A stretch of DNA of 64,000 nucleotides, from NCBI RefSeq assembly GCF_002127325.2, contig NC_035443.2, positions 32,043,930-32,107,929 of the forward strand, written 5' to 3'. Source of the stretch: Helianthus annuus (taxonomy: Eukaryota; Streptophyta; Magnoliopsida; Asterales; Asteraceae). Shown one piece after another: positions 1 to 11,019 of this stretch. Below the pieces are notes generated by a model. The model was not told the origin of the DNA and did not search any database. It saw only the letters and a list, made by a program, of their open reading frames with translations. Made by a program: the position numbers and the translations under genes. Position 1 is the stretch's first letter. The number at the start of each line of letters is the position of its first letter.

Positions 1-785
1 TTTCAAATTTTTTTACCCCAAACCAAAAACCAATCCAAACCAAATAAGGAATATGCAAACCGATCCAAACCAAACCAAATTCAATTTGGTTTGGTTTCGG
101 TTAGAAACCAAATAAACCGAATAAACCAAATCTAACCAAATTGTACCTAAGTACTTTTTTTCCTAATTTATATTTATGTCTGTGTTCCAACTTCCGAACA
201 TCGCAACTAATTTATACCTAACAACATATGAATAGAAGAAAGTTTCATTGCGAAATAAAATAAACACTTCCATAAAGTAGTGGTAGACACAACCACAAAC
301 TTAAATTTCAAAACATAGATTATAGAAATTACAAATAGTTAACAAGTCTAATGACACAAAATATAAATAATCTCCAAACATGTAGTAACCCTAGTTTCTA
401 TACTGAATGTCTGAAGAAGTTTGATTGTTTTAGAAATGAATGGTTTTGAGTTGGGCTTTTAGATTTACATTTGTTACTTTGGAATGCATAAAAAATAACT
501 ATTTTGGGCTAATAAATTGTATATGATTTATAAAATATTATTATTATTATTATTATTTAATAATTAATTAACTTAAATGGTTTATTCGGTTATCCAAATA
601 AACCGAATAAACCAAATAAAATAAAATGTGGATCCATAAACCGAACCAAAAACCATATTCACAATTCGGTTTCGGTTAGAAACCAAACCAAAAACCGAAT
701 TCATTATTCGGATTGGTTTATTTGGTTACGGTTACGGTTCAGTTTACGGTTTTTATTTGGTTACGGTTTTTTCTGAACACCCCTA
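1..785. repeat. Right part of a non-autonomous DNA-transposon-like element (CCAAACC/GGTTTGG inverted repeats)
   Basis: Both ends of this stretch are built from short motifs such as CCAAACCAAAT, AACCGAATAAACC and their complements (about 1-145 and 585-765), so the DNA can fold on itself. An AT-rich core lies between them. It ends in TGAACACCCCTA near 785, which resembles the TAGGGGTGTTCA terminus I associate with hAT-like non-autonomous elements. The left end lies outside the window, so no target duplication can be checked. There is no coding capacity. The class is inferred. Confidence 0.5.
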
Positions 786-867
786 CTCAAAATAACACAT
801 AACTAATTGACAATTAACGCCAAGTAATACGCAAATAATTGACAATGATACCCCAAATAATACCTAA

Positions 868-1083
868 CTAATCATACCTGGTCAGTGCCATGGAGTCTTG
901 CAAGTTACGAGTCGCCGAGTCGGAGTTGCGTGGAGAGCAAGAAGATGACAGGGGAACGGGGGTAGATTGCAAATTCTGCAATACACACAACAGTGTCGTC
1001 CCTGCCATCGCGTCTGTGCATCTAGAGAAGCCAAAGAACCGTCGGAATTTCGATCCGAAAGGACAAACCAACTGTTAATTTAC
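868..1083 (-). other. GC-richer exon-like segment of unknown origin
   Basis: This segment is clearly less AT-rich than its surroundings. On the - strand it is open for about 67 codons and ends with an AG|GTATGA donor-like sequence at about 877-878. No ATG opens the frame and the protein is not recognisable. It could be a remnant of a host exon or a captured fragment. I see no domain and assign no function. Confidence 0.2.
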
Positions 1084-1310
1084 GTGGTGGGTTGTTATCT
1101 TGTCGTTCAAGGATTTGCAGTGTGCGTCGTTTCAATCTCCAAGTGTTTGCCAGTTGTCGCCCAAATAAAAAGATATTGTTTTATTATTATTTTTTTAAAT
1201 CAAATAAGTATTGGGCTAAATCTAGTGGGCTAGCTTATAAAATTCAAGATAGACTTATAAATGGGTTTATCAATAACTTGGTGTTTTGTATGGGTGTACT
1301 ATATATATAT

Positions 1311-1676
1311 GTAGAGGATCCTGTAAAAAGTGCTCAAAGTGTGAGAAGTGTATTATAACACTATATATAATACTATATAACACCATATAAACACCGTATA
1401 ACAATATGTAACACCGTATAATACCATATAACACTATGTAACACTATATAACATTATATAACAAATATAACACTATAGTTTGTCTGATAGCATGTCTATG
1501 ATAGATGTATAGTGTTATATTTGTTATATAATGTTATATAGTGTTACATAGTGTTATATGGTATTGTATGCTGTTACATATTGTTATACGGTGTTTATAT
1601 GGTGTTATATAGTATTATATATAGTGTTATAATACACTTCTCACACTTTAGGCCCTTTTTACACTATCCTTACCCT
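1311..1676. mobile_element. Fold-back MITE-like element flanked by TA tracts
   Basis: The left arm (about 1315-1478) and right arm (about 1509-1672) are near-perfect reverse complements made of ATAACACTATATA-type steps around a loop of about 30 bp. The ends carry related motifs: GTAAAAAGTGCTC on the left, and on the complement of the right GTAAAAAGGGCC. The element sits between an (AT)n tract at 1301-1310 and another at 1677-1697. There is no ORF. The structure is seen directly; the MITE class is inferred. Confidence 0.75.
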
Positions 1677-1698
1677 ATATATATATATATATATATAG

Positions 1699-2740
1699 CA
1701 TGATGATACGTTATGAACCAGCCTATATTATGAGAACTACGAGAACTCATGTGAACACAGCCAAAATTACTTAAAAAGCTTAAAAACATACAATTGTTTT
1801 TTTTTTTAATTTTCCATTAAAAATGCCACATTTTATTTATAATATTTTTTTTTTGAATTTTGTTTTTAATCCGAAAAACAATTACTTATGCATATGTGCA
1901 TATTTCATATTTCTTGACAGCACCTATAGAATTTCCTTTCCATCTATACTACAATCCATAATACATTACCAATATTATACAATTTCACTTCCATCTACAC
2001 TACTATTCGTAATACATTGCCAATATGTATAATATCTCAAACTCTACACATGTACATCACCAACTTCATACCATACCAAACAATATATTACATCATAAAC
2101 AGATAAGGATAACCAAACTATCGACTACTAGATAAAATTAACCAAAAATGCATATGTGCATATCTTCTCAACTGCATCATTAAATAACAAACAACCTTTT
2201 TTAACTCTTTAATTAACCATTACGTCATTATCCTCCATAGCATCTAACATTTTTTGAACCCTTTATTCATCGATTTCAGAACAAAAGTTATCTTCTTCCC
2301 TTTTTTCCATTTATTGATCTACAATAATAGACAACTCGTAAGATAACCAAACATACCAACTTAATGCATATTTGCATTAATATTAATTCCCTTATTACTG
2401 TATAAACTATGCACATGTGCATTAATATGAATGACCTTAGTGATTTTATAAAAAAAATTTTTGTAAAAATATTTATAAGTGTTTTACTTTTATAAATTGT
2501 AGGGTATACGGAAGGAAAATTGTATAATATTGGTAATATATTACAGATGGTAGTGATTGTATAGGTGTTGTCAAGAAATATGACATATGCACATATGCAT
2601 CTGTAATTGTTATTTGAATTAAAAAAAATTCAAAAAAAATAAAAATAAAATGTGGCGATTTATAATGTAATTTTTTTTTTAAATGTGTCATCGGAAAACG
2701 CGGGCTCTGGCAGGTGGTCTTCTCCGCCCCCACAGGGCTG
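1699..2740. mobile_element. Long imperfect fold-back element
   Basis: About 180 bp at 1820-2000 matches the reverse complement of about 2510-2660, including a shared palindrome (TGCATATGTGCAT) and the phrase TTCTTGACA. The two arms are open in matching frames on opposite strands, which is a by-product of the inverted repeat and not evidence of a gene. The left end carries AGAAC steps (ATGAGAAC, CGAGAAC) like those in the elements at 10611 and 60350. The outer limits are uncertain, and the GC-rich end at about 2695-2745 may belong to something else. Confidence 0.55.
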
Positions 2741-3224
2741 CCCTGATTATAAGCTATAACGGAAACATGAAAAAATAGATTTAATAAAACAAATTAATTT
2801 TTGTATCATGAACATAACAAAATAGTTAAAATTGGTACACAAGTAAAGTATATTATTCAATAACGTAATTCAATTTGTATTTGTATAAAACTAATATATA
2901 ACTAATATCAAAAACTACGCAATATGCTACTATGTGCTTTTTCTTCAACAACTTTTGCACAAACCAAATACAAGAAATATAATGTTACAATTTATTATAA
3001 CGGTTTTTATATAAGTAGTTCAAATAACTTTTAAAAAATAACTAAAAGTTCAACATGTAACAGAAGGCAAAAGATAGTTTTCTCATACGCATATGGTAAC
3101 CATCATCATCACCATATGTTATTAGTATGTGTTGTGCAATAAGACGGACCGTATATTTAGTTTGATAAGTTGTAATATATACAATTAGACATAACCAAAC
3201 GAACACGAATGCAATCATGTCCAT
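2741..3224. other. AT-rich intergenic sequence
   Basis: No convincing ORF, repeat boundary or regulatory signal is seen here. The sequence is AT-rich with many stop codons in all frames. Confidence 0.5.
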
Positions 3225-3414
3225 GTTCATTCATTTAACTTCAATCAAACACAAACATATAATCGAACACATTTATTTTGTTCATTATGAAAATTAGCAT
3301 GTTTGTGTACGTTTATGCTCGTTCATTTAATACTTAAATGAACAGTTTACGAATATAAACAAACAAACTTATACGCACATAATTTAATAAACATAGCGAA
3401 CATAAATTAACATC

Positions 3415-3431
3415 TAACTAAACATAAACGA
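3415..3431. repeat. LINE target-site duplication, left copy
   Basis: The 17-bp sequence AACTAAACATAAACGAA occurs here and again at 3945-3961 directly after the poly-A tail. This is the expected signature of target-primed reverse transcription. Confidence 0.85.
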
Positions 3432-3944
3432 ATTCCGACAAGGACCGCGCTTGCTAATCAGAATGTTTTTATTCCGGATACCAAATGCAGTTTTTACAGG
3501 GAACACGAAGAGTCAATTGATCACATCTTCACGGGATGCGTTGGGGCGATGAAGGTTTGGCAGTTTTTTTTGTTCTTGGGCTCGTCTTCCTTTGATGTTT
3601 GCATTCGCCTTTAAAGATGTGGCAGATTTCCATGTTGTTTGTAATCTCAGAATGGAGGAAAGAGTGGTGGTGAAAGATTTGATCATGATAGGGTGTTGGT
3701 GTATTTGGAGGGTGAGGAACGATAAGATATTCTCCAATGGCTCAGGAAGGAGTGAAGATATCATGGGGGATATAAAATCGTTGGGTTTTCTTTGGCTAGG
3801 AAATAGATCGAAACACAAATGGATTTTGTGGGATGAATGGTGTGATTTTCCTTTATAGATGTTGTAGTTTGTTGTGGTGAGCCGGCCTTGTTAGGTCTGG
3901 TCTCGGTTTGTTAATAAAGTTTACATTTCAAAAAAAAAAAAAAA
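3432..3944 (+). pseudogene. 5'-truncated LINE (non-LTR retrotransposon), 3' end of the reverse transcriptase ORF
   Basis: The sequence keeps only the C-terminal part of a plant L1-type ORF2. About 3432-3590 encodes a cysteine/histidine region of the zf-RVT kind (TALANQNVFIP, CSFYREHEESIDHIF, GCVGAMKVW). 3592-3858 continues in another frame with a typical LINE C-terminus (WRVRNDKIFSN, then WILWDEWCDFPL). The frame change falls near an oligo-T run at about 3565, so the copy is broken as well as truncated. A 3' untranslated region and a poly-A tail (about 3930-3946) follow. Flanking 17-bp duplications define the insert precisely. Confidence 0.85.
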
Positions 3945-4305
3945 AACTAAACATAAACGAACATTAAGTAGTGGCTTTTATATAGAGTAGTGATTAGTTA
4001 TGATAAGTTCAATAGTCTTTTTTATTACTAGAAAACCGAATTACTAATTAGTTATCTTTATATAAGTAGTTGGAAACCCTCTTTAATGTTTATATTTATA
4101 TAAATATAACCACTTATATATTTATTAGAATTTAAATGTACGTAAACGGACGTAAATACATGAACATAAATGAACGAACAAAACGTGTATTCATGTTTGT
4201 TCGTTTAATTAAATGAACAAAAAAATGTTCATGTTCGTTCGTTCATATAAATAAACTAACTTCTCACTGAACAATTCATGAACAATTTATAAATGTTCGG
4301 TTCAT

Positions 4306-4898
4306 TTACATGCCTTTGTGCAATATAAAGTGTATAAACTTTTCAGCTTCTTTATCATGAACAAATTAAAGTAGATAAATTGGATATACTTACGTAATAT
4401 AACTAATAAAAAATGACATATACTTTCAAAAAAATGACATATAAAATTTTGTACTTTCACATATAAAATTCTGTACTTTGAATTAAATAAAAAAAGTCTG
4501 GGGTACATATAAACCATACAAATATCATAAAACTTATAAAATTGATGAATTTATGAACATGTTCAACTTTGTACACAAGTGATATCTTCATTATTAGCTG
4601 TTTAAATACGGGACGAAATAAATGTGATATATTATTAATAATGAATGAATATTTTGATGTTTGTATGTTGAATTTTAATTTATTGATGACGTATTTGGCG
4701 TATGATTGAAACGTTTATCCACCCATCGGCACCAAGTGATTGGAAGTATTAAATGGGGTCTTTCTTTGTCTTGGTAAGCATGCGCATTTGAAAATGATAT
4801 TCCTCTACTCGGGCCCTTCATCTCTTGTCGACAAATATGTATCTCATTCATATTAGAATTTTACAAATCTTTATATAATCCTATTTTCTGTTATTTAA
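4306..4898. other. AT-rich intergenic sequence
   Basis: I see no gene, RNA or element boundary in this stretch. It is AT-rich with no long open frame. Confidence 0.45.
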
Positions 4899-5425
4899 TA
4901 GGGGATAGATCCTGTATAAATAGTCTTTTCGTACAAAACGTACGAAAGGCATACGAAATGCATGAAAAGGTAAAAAAAAACATGGTGGCATTTCGTAATT
5001 ATTTTACTCGTAATTAACCGAATCAAAATTACCCTACAAAATCAAATTTACCGTATAAGATCATTTGTAGAGTAATTATGATACTCTACAAAATTATCAT
5101 GCAAAATTAAAATCACCCTACAATATCAAAATTAACCTATAAGATCATTTGTAGACTAATTATGATGCTCTACAAAATTACCCTAGAAGATTAAAATTAC
5201 CGTACAAGATCATTTGTAAAGTAATTATGATACTCTACAAAAATACCCTACAGGATCAAAATTACCCTACAAGGTCATTTTACAAAATTACCCTACAAAA
5301 TCATTTGTAGGTAATTTTGATAATTACTCTATGAGTAAATAATTACGAAAATACCACCTTGTTTTTTACCATTTCATGTCTTTCCTACGTTTTGTACGAT
5401 AAGACTAGTTGTATTTGATATTTTG
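4899..5425. mobile_element. Inverted-repeat (MITE-like) element with internal tandem repeats
   Basis: The left arm at about 4919-5007 (TAGTCTTTTCGTACAAAACG, then GGTAAAAAA, then TTTCGTAATTA) is matched by the reverse complement of about 5325-5408. Between the arms a unit containing GATCATTTGTAG, AATTATGATACTCTACAAAA and ATTACCCTACAA recurs about three to four times. The left end begins AGGGGATAGATCCTGTA, similar to the end of the element at 1311. There is no coding capacity. Confidence 0.65.
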
Positions 5426-6127
5426 CCTTATTTAATATGGTTTAAGATCAAATACAAAGACTCCTAAAAATAAAAAGTCGTACACAGGGTATCAAACAAA
5501 CTCCGATTGACCTTATTCAAGTGGCATTGGAACCGTGTTATCGAACTCTACGATGTGAGATTTTAGGTTTTCACTTTTGGATTTGAAGGTTGTAGATTTT
5601 AGAATTTTTGTTTATTATCATTGTGTCTTTTCTATATTTACATTATTCTGTTTTTTTTTTTTTTTTTTTTTTTTTTTGCAACTCATTGTGTTTTTTTTCT
5701 CAACATTGTGGTATATTTTTTGGCATTGTGTTATGTTTTGCTCGATATTGTGTCATCTTGTGCCAAGTGTCGTTGCACGCTTTTTATTTTTAAGAGCTTG
5801 TAGAATAACTTAACCCTATTTAATATTTCAAAGAGCTTAATAATGTTAATTCAATGACAAAGTATTACTTGTTCGTGAGAAATAAGTTTTGTTAAATGGG
5901 TGATGGTTGTGTTTGACATCACACGTTTAACATAACTCGTGTGTTCCAATATACAATTTAAAAAAAAACGCTATTCAAATCCGAATCTGAAAATTCCGTA
6001 CATCTGAATTTCTGAATATTTTCAGGTTCAGAAGTTTCTAATAGTTTGTGTTCAATTTCGAATACAAATCTATTTACACATCCCTTTGGAACACGGCATG
6101 TTTAACTAAACATGTTTTCATAAACAC
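5426..6127. other. Non-coding AT-rich sequence with a T27 run
   Basis: The only notable feature is an uninterrupted run of 27 T at 5651-5677. The phenylalanine-rich open frames across it are artefacts of that run. No gene is supported. Confidence 0.5.
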
Positions 6128-6145
6128 TAATGTCCATTTAATACG

Positions 6146-6536
6146 CCCCGCTTGCAGTATGCTCATATAATGTATATATGTTTGGGAGCTCGGGGGGGGG
6201 GGGCAAAAGTGAAAGTGCACTAATTTTAACGTTATTTTACTAATTTCGTGAAAATAACGTTAAAAGAGGGGGATGGTTAATCATGCATCATGTGGTGGCG
6301 TTGATAGCCCAAAGACAAGGAGGTACATGCACTAATCGGCGTTTGTCTCAATTGCTGAGTGTTATGTGCCTTATGTCCAAGGCTTGATGCAAAACTACAA
6401 TCGAGCCGGAGGTCTCATTGGAAGCAGCCTCTCTATTCCTACGGGGTAGAGGTAAGGTTGTCTACATCTCACCCTCCTCAGACCGCACCTTAGCTTTGCT
6501 ATTGGTGAGATATACTGAGTATGATGATGATGATGA
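6146..6536 (+). mobile_element. SINE-like insertion with 18-bp target-site duplications
   Basis: TAATGTCCATTTAATACG at 6128-6145 recurs with one mismatch at 6537-6554, immediately after an (ATG)n tail (about 6519-6536). The 3' part (about 6403-6520: CGAGCCGGAGGTCTC, then GGAAGCAGCCTCTC, then GGGGTAGAGGTAAGG) is of the plant SINE type I know from other eudicots. The CGAGCC word may be a B-box remnant. The 5' part carries a G11-12 run at about 6192 and a small hairpin (AACGTTATTTTAC and its complement at about 6228-6262). At 391 bp it is long for a SINE, so a composite is possible. Confidence 0.7.
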
Positions 6537-6554
6537 TAACGTCCATTTAATACG

Positions 6555-7751
6555 TGGCACAACACTTCCAACCTGATTAAATGTAACCGAATACAATAAC
6601 ACCAAGCATGATACATTAAAACACGATTAACATAAGTAGCTTCGTAACATAGATGACACGACACAAGTAACAAATTATTGACTTGACTGGCCACCAAACA
6701 TGATTAAGACATAAATACGCATAAATAAACAGATGTTAAAGTTACCAAAGTAGTATAATAAGCACGGTTTTAACAAGTGGCTAAGGTTACACCTATTCAT
6801 AACTTTCTCCGACCCAACCTGTTAATAAAAAACTAATATTGTTTTCCTCTACCTACACAACCTAACCCAATACAACTTAACCTTTTACTCCCATTATCAA
6901 CCAAACCTTAAAATATTTTTTATTAAATGTATATTTTTATGCTTATTATTTAGCCATAAAATATATTTAAAATAATTAAAATAAATATTTTTATTTGAAA
7001 CCGATTTATTTTAAGTGTAAAATAAATAAAACAATATAAGAAATATTAAAATATGGAAAACGCACGCATCAAACATGTGGAAAACAAAGATAATGCATTT
7101 TTTTGAAAAGATGTTTATTTAAAAATCTATTTTTTGTACGAATTCGACTTTTTATAAAATTTATATCAGAATGTTCAAAAAAAAGTTAAACAAAATTGTG
7201 TATTCAGGTTATTTAAAAAATTAAATATTAATAAATTATTAAAGAAAATAGAAATTTAGGTGGAATTAATTGTTATAAAAGAAAAATGAAAAACAAAATT
7301 AAAATCCAACCATACATTAGATGATTAGTGTCATCTTAAAATTCATAAATAAAGGAATAAGGTTACAAAGAGGTTTGGGACGAAAATGTTGAGTTTTCCG
7401 GCCAAAACCGTTTTTCCGGTGACCGCAGACTAACGACATTAGGTTTCTGTTAGTCAGGGTCCATTGGTGGCCAATATGTTAATAGTTGGGACTGTCAGTG
7501 CTTATTTTCTAAGTTGGGATTGTTGGCGGCCAACGGCGAATAGTTGAAATTATTAAAATCCAATATTGCTAAAAAAACATAACCCAAAGGTTGTAGCAAC
7601 ACCCGGTAGGGCAAATTAAATGGATTTCTCTATTTTTTCAACAACCCAACCCTGAGAAAAAGTCACCAATGGACATAGCCTAAGTAATGAACTCTAAGAG
7701 TTTTCTTTCGATGAAGATGGATCATTGTAGTGAATAAGAAATAAGGATGTT
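6555..7751. other. AT-rich non-coding sequence
   Basis: About 1.2 kb of AT-rich DNA follows the SINE-like insert. No element ends, no RNA gene and no open frame of credible length or composition are seen. Confidence 0.45.
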
Positions 7752-8000
7752 ACCACCAAGCCTTCTAGTTGAGTGGTAGCCTTGTGACTTTCCAAATGTA
7801 AGGCCAAGGGTTGGAGTCTCGTCTGGGACAAATTTTGATCCAGATTGAGCCAGGGGGTTTTTCTCAGTTGTGGGTTTCGTCCTGGGAGGTTAGATCGGGT
7901 TATCACATTATACTCATCGAACGGAAGGGCGATTTATTTGCTAGGATGATCTCGAGTGTTCGAGCGTTCGCTGTTTAAGAAAGAAAAGAAAAGAAAGAAA
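7752..8000 (+). mobile_element. tRNA-derived SINE with A and B boxes
   Basis: The 5' end holds an A-box-like TAGTTGAGTGGTAG (7766-7779) and a B-box-like GGTTGGAGTCT (7809-7819) with about 30 bp between them. This is the spacing of an internal RNA polymerase III promoter. The body ends GTTCGAGCGTTCGCTG and runs into an A/G-rich tail (about 7976-8000). An imperfect flanking match (AAGAAATAAGGAT at about 7737 against AAGAAACCAGGAT at about 7996) may be an eroded target duplication. It is not a tRNA gene, because no cloverleaf continues past the B box. Confidence 0.7.
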
Positions 8001-8214
8001 CCAGGATATAGTATTCAAGAACCTAAAAGATTATGTAAGACATCAAGTTTTATTTTGTTAAAAACTAGTATTGGAGCCCGTGCTTCATGGCGGGGTTGTA
8101 GGAGGTTGCTGGTGAGGATGTACTTATTTCATGATATATCGATGGGTTATCATAGACCATGCAGGTTTTAATCTAAACAATAGTAAAAATAAGCAATCAA
8201 CACGGTTATGTAAA
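8001..8214. repeat. Unclassified repeat fragment (GAGCCCGTGCTTC type)
   Basis: AAAACTAGTATTGGAGCCCG at about 8059 resembles the start of the repeat near 62840 (AAAACTAGGATTGCGACCCG). Dispersed plant repeats with this opening are common, but I cannot assign a class. No coding capacity is seen. Confidence 0.35.
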
Positions 8215-9052
8215 TGAAGAAACACCAAGTTAACCGTGGGTTAACTTGTAGGATTAGTCTCGTTGAAATAAGGTTAATCTTCTTTCTTATTTGAATATCT
8301 ATTGCATGATCTTGCAAAACAACACAACACCGTGAAGCTCATTACAAAGAGGAGGAGTAGGGGGTTCTCCTTGTAACCACCCTCCGCGTGAGAATAAGAA
8401 CTTGTTTTGAGGATAATAAGTGTGAAAATGAGTTTTGTTGTGAAAAAGAGGAAATGATAGTACATCAGTTGACTATCACAACATGCTAGTGAAAGAGCAA
8501 GAGAGCGGTCCTTAAACCTGTAGATCAAGTCCTCTATTTATAGCCGAAGGGAATGACAAAGGAGGTGGGTTGATGGGCCTTGGGCCCGACGTCGACATCA
8601 AGGAATATCCCGTTTATCTCCTTAGACACAACCGTTAGTGTCTGCAGGTAAGTGAGAAGATGTCACACATTGAATGGATCTACGTGACCTGACAGTTGTC
8701 CTTGTTGTTGGGTCTGTCACCAGCGGTTAACGGAGATCGTGGAGCAGCGGTTGGCACACAGTGAATGGTGACACGTTGCTGTCTTTTTGTACTTTTCGTC
8801 TCCTACACGATCTTTCATCGTGCAGCTCTACTAGGTACAGTCTGGCATGCGCCCATTGGTCGCATGCTTTGACGTTCATACTAGGTGTACTATGCCTTGC
8901 TGTCACGCATAGACTCGCGCTATTGAGGCTTGCGCTAATCTACTGAAAATGACTAAGGGTCAGGGATATCTAATTTGGGTATGACGCTATGCGCGTGACC
9001 TACTCTTGGCATTGCGCTTGTCAGCACAGGATTTGGGACCATACCCCTTCAA
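8215..9052 (-). mobile_element. 3' LTR of a truncated Tat-like Ty3/gypsy element
   Basis: Read on the - strand the segment begins TGAAGGGGTATGGTCCC and ends GTGTTTCTTCA, matching the ends of the Tat LTRs at 15882 and 22177. It is 838 bp against their 875. A TATA-like box (TATAAATA on the - strand) lies at 8535-8542. An ACTGGGGGGACT polypurine tract abuts its start (9053-9064), so this is a 3' LTR and the element body lay to the right. The body is almost entirely missing. A near-perfect 10-bp inverted repeat lies at 8226-8248. Confidence 0.75.
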
Positions 9053-9605
9053 GTCCCCCCAGTCTAGTGATTCTTCCATGCACGAATGTAAGTGGTTGGA
9101 GCTCTAGACTTAGAAAAAACTGTTAAATGTTTGCGCTGCATATTTGCCAGGTAGATGCTAGGACTTGTCATCGGTTAGAAGGCGCGCATATTTCAATCTG
9201 GTCAGTGTGTTGTGTGGCGCGCTTATTAAAGATATTTGTACGAACACTCTAGCCTTAGACCGAACACTTAAGGTACAAATGCCACCCTTCCAGATTGCAG
9301 GTGTTCACCTTATTAAATCCTAAAACTTTGACGAGATTTTGAAAACATTCAAGGCTTAAAAGCCTAAAATAAATCATCTAAGAATAGATGACGATTTCTT
9401 AATATTTGAAAATTTGGCTTTTAAGGATGAATAATGACTTTGTATGTTTTGTAATCACCTAAGGATAGGTGATGGTTTTGTATGTTTGTAGTGCTAAGAA
9501 TCTAGACGTGAGTTACCTCACGTTTGGGTCCTAGGAAGGTTATAGTCTAGGTCAAAAGCATTTCTAATAACCTAATTCCCTATAACCATGGCTCTGATAC
9601 CAATC
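9053..9605 (-). mobile_element. Chimeric remnant: Tat 3' tail joined to a Tekay-like 5' leader
   Basis: The left edge is the polypurine tract of the Tat-like LTR. The right edge (9591-9602) is the complement of TGGTATCAGAGC, the primer-binding site of the LTR that follows. Two internal ends from different gypsy lineages therefore lie within about 550 bp of each other, which implies a large deletion or a nested insertion followed by loss. No ORF survives. The exact join, perhaps near 9300, cannot be placed by eye. Confidence 0.6.
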
Positions 9606-10159
9606 TGTAACACCCCAACCATGTGAAAACTTGTGGCGGAAACGTCACGGAGTCACGTTAGAAATTGTTCACAACACATGATACTAAAGTTTAATTGTAT
9701 TGAATTATTAAATTACATTGTCTTTAAAACATAAAGGATTATAAACTATTGTTTTTAGATTAAAAGCAAACTAAGGCCCGAGTCCAGATCCTACGTGTAG
9801 CATACTAGTATATAATGCGTTAGTACCTAAAACATATGTGAAAATAAACCGTCAACAATTAAGTTGGTGAGTAACATACGTTTTGTGGTCAAATTCATGG
9901 CTATGAATTTTTATTGCAATACCTTGTCCCACTATGAGAGTCGATGAGAGAAAACCTTGTAATCAAACGTGTATCAATTGTGTTTGGTATTGCAATATGT
10001 TTAACCAACTACGAAAGTTCGTATAATAAAGAAAACCTAGTAGCCATGAATCTTGACAAAAGTGTTTATTTGTAAAAATGTGTAAATAATCAATTGTTTA
10101 CTTGTAAATTGTACGGTTTATATATATATGTTTGGAAACCATTTGTAACCTTGTGTAAA

Positions 10160-10335
10160 CCAATTGTGTCATCTTGTATAAACCAATTGTTCATCTCAAT
10201 AGTTTTGTTTTGTATAAACCAATTGTTTCGTCTCAATAGTTCCGTTTTGTATAAAACAATTGTTTCGTCTCAATAGTTTCGTTTTGTATAAGCCAATTGT
10301 TTTGTCTCAAAAGTTTCATTTTGTATAAACAAGCG
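10160..10335. repeat. Short tandem repeat inside the LTR
   Basis: A unit of about 36-38 bp containing CAATTGTTTCGTCTCAATAG and TTTTGTATAA occurs about four times in a row with small differences. It lies wholly within the LTR at 9606-12662 and accounts for the open frames there. Confidence 0.7.
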
Positions 10336-10610
10336 TGGACGTCTGGTGAATACATTCAAGCCTGTGTTGACTCGTCGGATAAACCCAAGCAGGGTTCATC
10401 AAAATTGCATAATTTATGTCGTTTCCCAAACTTCCCCACAAACCCGAAAAGTGGAAACATGATTGTCAATCCTATGCTACCGTAACATACTACCGGTCGC
10501 TTGGGCAAAGTTAATGAATGTACTCATGTTATGGATAACACACCACTAAGTTTCACACAAAATTGAAAACATATTGTATATATAAACAATATATATATAT
10601 ATATATATAT

Positions 10611-11019
10611 AGGGCCAGGATCATTTCAGAACCATAAATATTTTCAGAACTCGCAGAACTCCTAATAAACAATCTTTTTATTTATATATTTTTATGTTTA
10701 GGATAATTTTATCATTGATTATGTGTATTTTTACAATTACATACATGTTAAGAGTAATTTTATCATTTTTTATATGTAATTTTATAATTACACATATGTA
10801 AACTAGTTTTTTTACATATATGTAATTAGTTATGACACATATATATAATTTTGGCAATTAAACATATGTAAACTACTTTTAACATGTATGTAATCAAAGA
10901 AATACATATAATAGATGATAAAAATATCCTAATTACAAAAACTTATATATAAAATGATTGTTTATTAGGAGTTCTGAAAGTTCTGTAGTTATTTAGAGTT
11001 CTGAAATGAACTCAACCCT
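10611..11019. mobile_element. MITE-like element inserted in a (TA)n tract
   Basis: The left end AGGGCCAGGATCATTTCAGA and the reverse complement of the right end (AGGGTTGAGTTCATTTCAGA) pair over about 65 bp. Both contain repeated CAGAACT steps. The element is bounded by (AT)n on both sides (10590-10610 and 11020-11045). The core carries short palindromes of the TTACATATGTAA kind. It is nested in the Tekay-like LTR and has no coding capacity. Confidence 0.75.

Larger units (their letters stand above)
3225..4305. repeat. AT-rich repeat built on GTTCATTTAAATGAAC-like motifs, split by a LINE
   Basis: On both sides of the LINE tail the DNA is made of short motifs such as GTTCATTTAA, AAATGAAC, ACATAAACGAAC and TTCGTTCGTTCAT. 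They occur in both orientations (for example about 3230-3430 and 4140-4300). The arrangement suggests one old inverted-repeat element of about 570 bp that was later interrupted. There is no coding capacity and the classification is uncertain. Confidence 0.45.

Noticed and set aside
3042..3230. Hydrophobic 62-codon frame on the - strand
   Set aside because: It lies in AT-rich spacer with no homology or codon signal.
5577..5813. Phenylalanine-rich membrane-like frames
   Set aside because: They are an artefact of the T27 run at 5651-5677; no start context or homology.
7766..7819. Possible tRNA gene
   Set aside because: A- and B-box words are present but no acceptor stem or cloverleaf can be closed. 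It is the head of a SINE.
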